Source: Equadaptatus sp045642965 (lineage in GTDB: Bacteria; Synergistota; Synergistia; Synergistales; Synergistaceae). Taken from it: 5,721 nt of DNA. Of this stretch, positions 5,391-5,721 are shown piece by piece. Position numbers and translations under genes: made by a program. The stretch is from positions 1 through 5,721 of the forward strand of contig JAZUJX010000018.1 in NCBI GenBank assembly GCA_045642965.1, in the 5' to 3' direction. The number at the start of each line of letters is the position of its first letter. The stretch's first letter is position 1. The notes under the pieces are model-generated. The model was not told where the DNA came from. It saw only the letters and a program-made list of their open reading frames with translations, and made no database searches.

Positions 5391-5721
5391 TATTTCAGCA
5401 CGTTCAGCCGCGTAATTGAGGGGTCTTCCGGACCCGTCATGCTGCAGCCCTTGCTTTTTGCGTATTCAATATAATCCAGTATCTCTCCGGTAATTCTTTC
5501 GCCCGGCGCAAGAACGGGAATTCCAGGAGGGTAGCACATAACAAATTCGCTGCATATTCTGCCCTCTGTTTCACGCAGCGGGAGACTGACCTTTTCGGGA
5601 TAAAAACCCTCCTGCGGGGACATAAGCACGATCGGGTCAATATATTCCTGGAAAAGCATGCCCGTCGCGTCCTTCTGAAAGCGCCGGCGGATTCCCGCCA
5701 GTGCGCTGACGAGGCGTTCCA
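5390..5721 (-). CDS. speA: Orn/Lys/Arg decarboxylase, C-terminal part (probable arginine decarboxylase), truncated by the window
   Basis: The open frame runs in from the window edge: it reads ERLVSALAG... from 5719 and continues without a break to TAG at 5390-5392, about 109 residues. The first in-frame ATG (5659) is internal, not the start. The visible part matches the C-terminal domain of fold-type I, PLP-dependent Orn/Lys/Arg decarboxylases: 'MSPQEGFYPEKVSLPL', then 'CYPPGIPVLAPGERIT', then the terminal 'GPED' motif. The PLP lysine lies outside the window. Substrate cannot be read from this end of the protein; arginine is inferred because speB (agmatinase) follows, which would otherwise have no agmatine source in the operon. 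It is the most upstream operon gene seen, and the promoter lies beyond the edge. Confidence 0.85.
   Translation of the reverse strand, partial: ERLVSALAGIRRRFQKDATGMLFQEYIDPIVLMSPQEGFYPEKVSLPLRETEGRICSEFVMCYPPGIPVLAPGERITGEILDYIEYAKSKGCSMTGPEDPSITRLNVLK

Noticed and set aside
4583..5419. Long plus-strand open frame (278 codons) opposite speE
   Set aside because: It lies almost entirely antisense to speE, whose motifs and spacing are unambiguous. The translation has no recognisable domain. Long antisense frames are common opposite GC-biased genes.
1..5721. CRISPR array, tRNA or rRNA gene, riboswitch
   Set aside because: I saw no regularly spaced repeats beyond the three promoter boxes, no cloverleaf-like or rRNA-like sequence, and no leader long enough for a riboswitch; the operon's 5' leader is outside the window.

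Overview
This looks like chromosomal DNA from an anaerobic, probably gut-type Firmicute of the Clostridia (Oscillospiraceae or Lachnospiraceae-like). That is inferred from the enzyme families, the strong AGGAGG-type ribosome sites and the gene order; no marker gene in the window proves the taxon.

Layout. Positions 1-51 hold what may be the last 16 codons of a plus-strand gene, possibly an RNA methyltransferase of the RumA/TrmA family. Positions 52-150 are non-coding and I see nothing firm in them. Positions 151-246 form a compact AT-rich control region. It has a near-consensus sigma-70-type promoter (TTGTTA, 17-bp spacer, extended TATAAT) and three copies of a 13-bp box (AATTTTGCCGATA) on and around it. 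This drives a 298-aa HTH-Fic protein (247-1143), a predicted AMP-transferase with its own inhibitory helix and its own DNA-binding domain, so autoregulation is likely.

The rest of the window (1153-5721, minus strand) is one tightly packed polyamine operon that converges on the Fic gene with only 9 bp between stop codons. In transcription order it is: the C-terminal end of a fold-type I Orn/Lys/Arg decarboxylase (probably arginine decarboxylase, speA), speE (aminopropyltransferase), speB (agmatinase), a saccharopine-dehydrogenase-like carboxy(nor)spermidine dehydrogenase (CASDH), and nspC (carboxy(nor)spermidine decarboxylase, CASDC). Spacings are 12 bp, a 4-bp overlap, 30 bp and a 1-bp overlap. 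The operon promoter lies outside the window.

How the genes work together (family knowledge plus inference): arginine is decarboxylated to agmatine, SpeB converts agmatine to putrescine, CASDH condenses putrescine with aspartate beta-semialdehyde to carboxyspermidine, and NspC decarboxylates this to spermidine. SpeE, in the same operon, is the signature enzyme of the other route to spermidine, which uses decarboxylated AdoMet. No speD is visible here. Whether SpeE is a second spermidine synthase, acts on agmatine, or does something else is the main biological question in the window. The Fic gene is visibly more AT-rich than the operon and may be an accessory insertion next to a conserved metabolic cluster.
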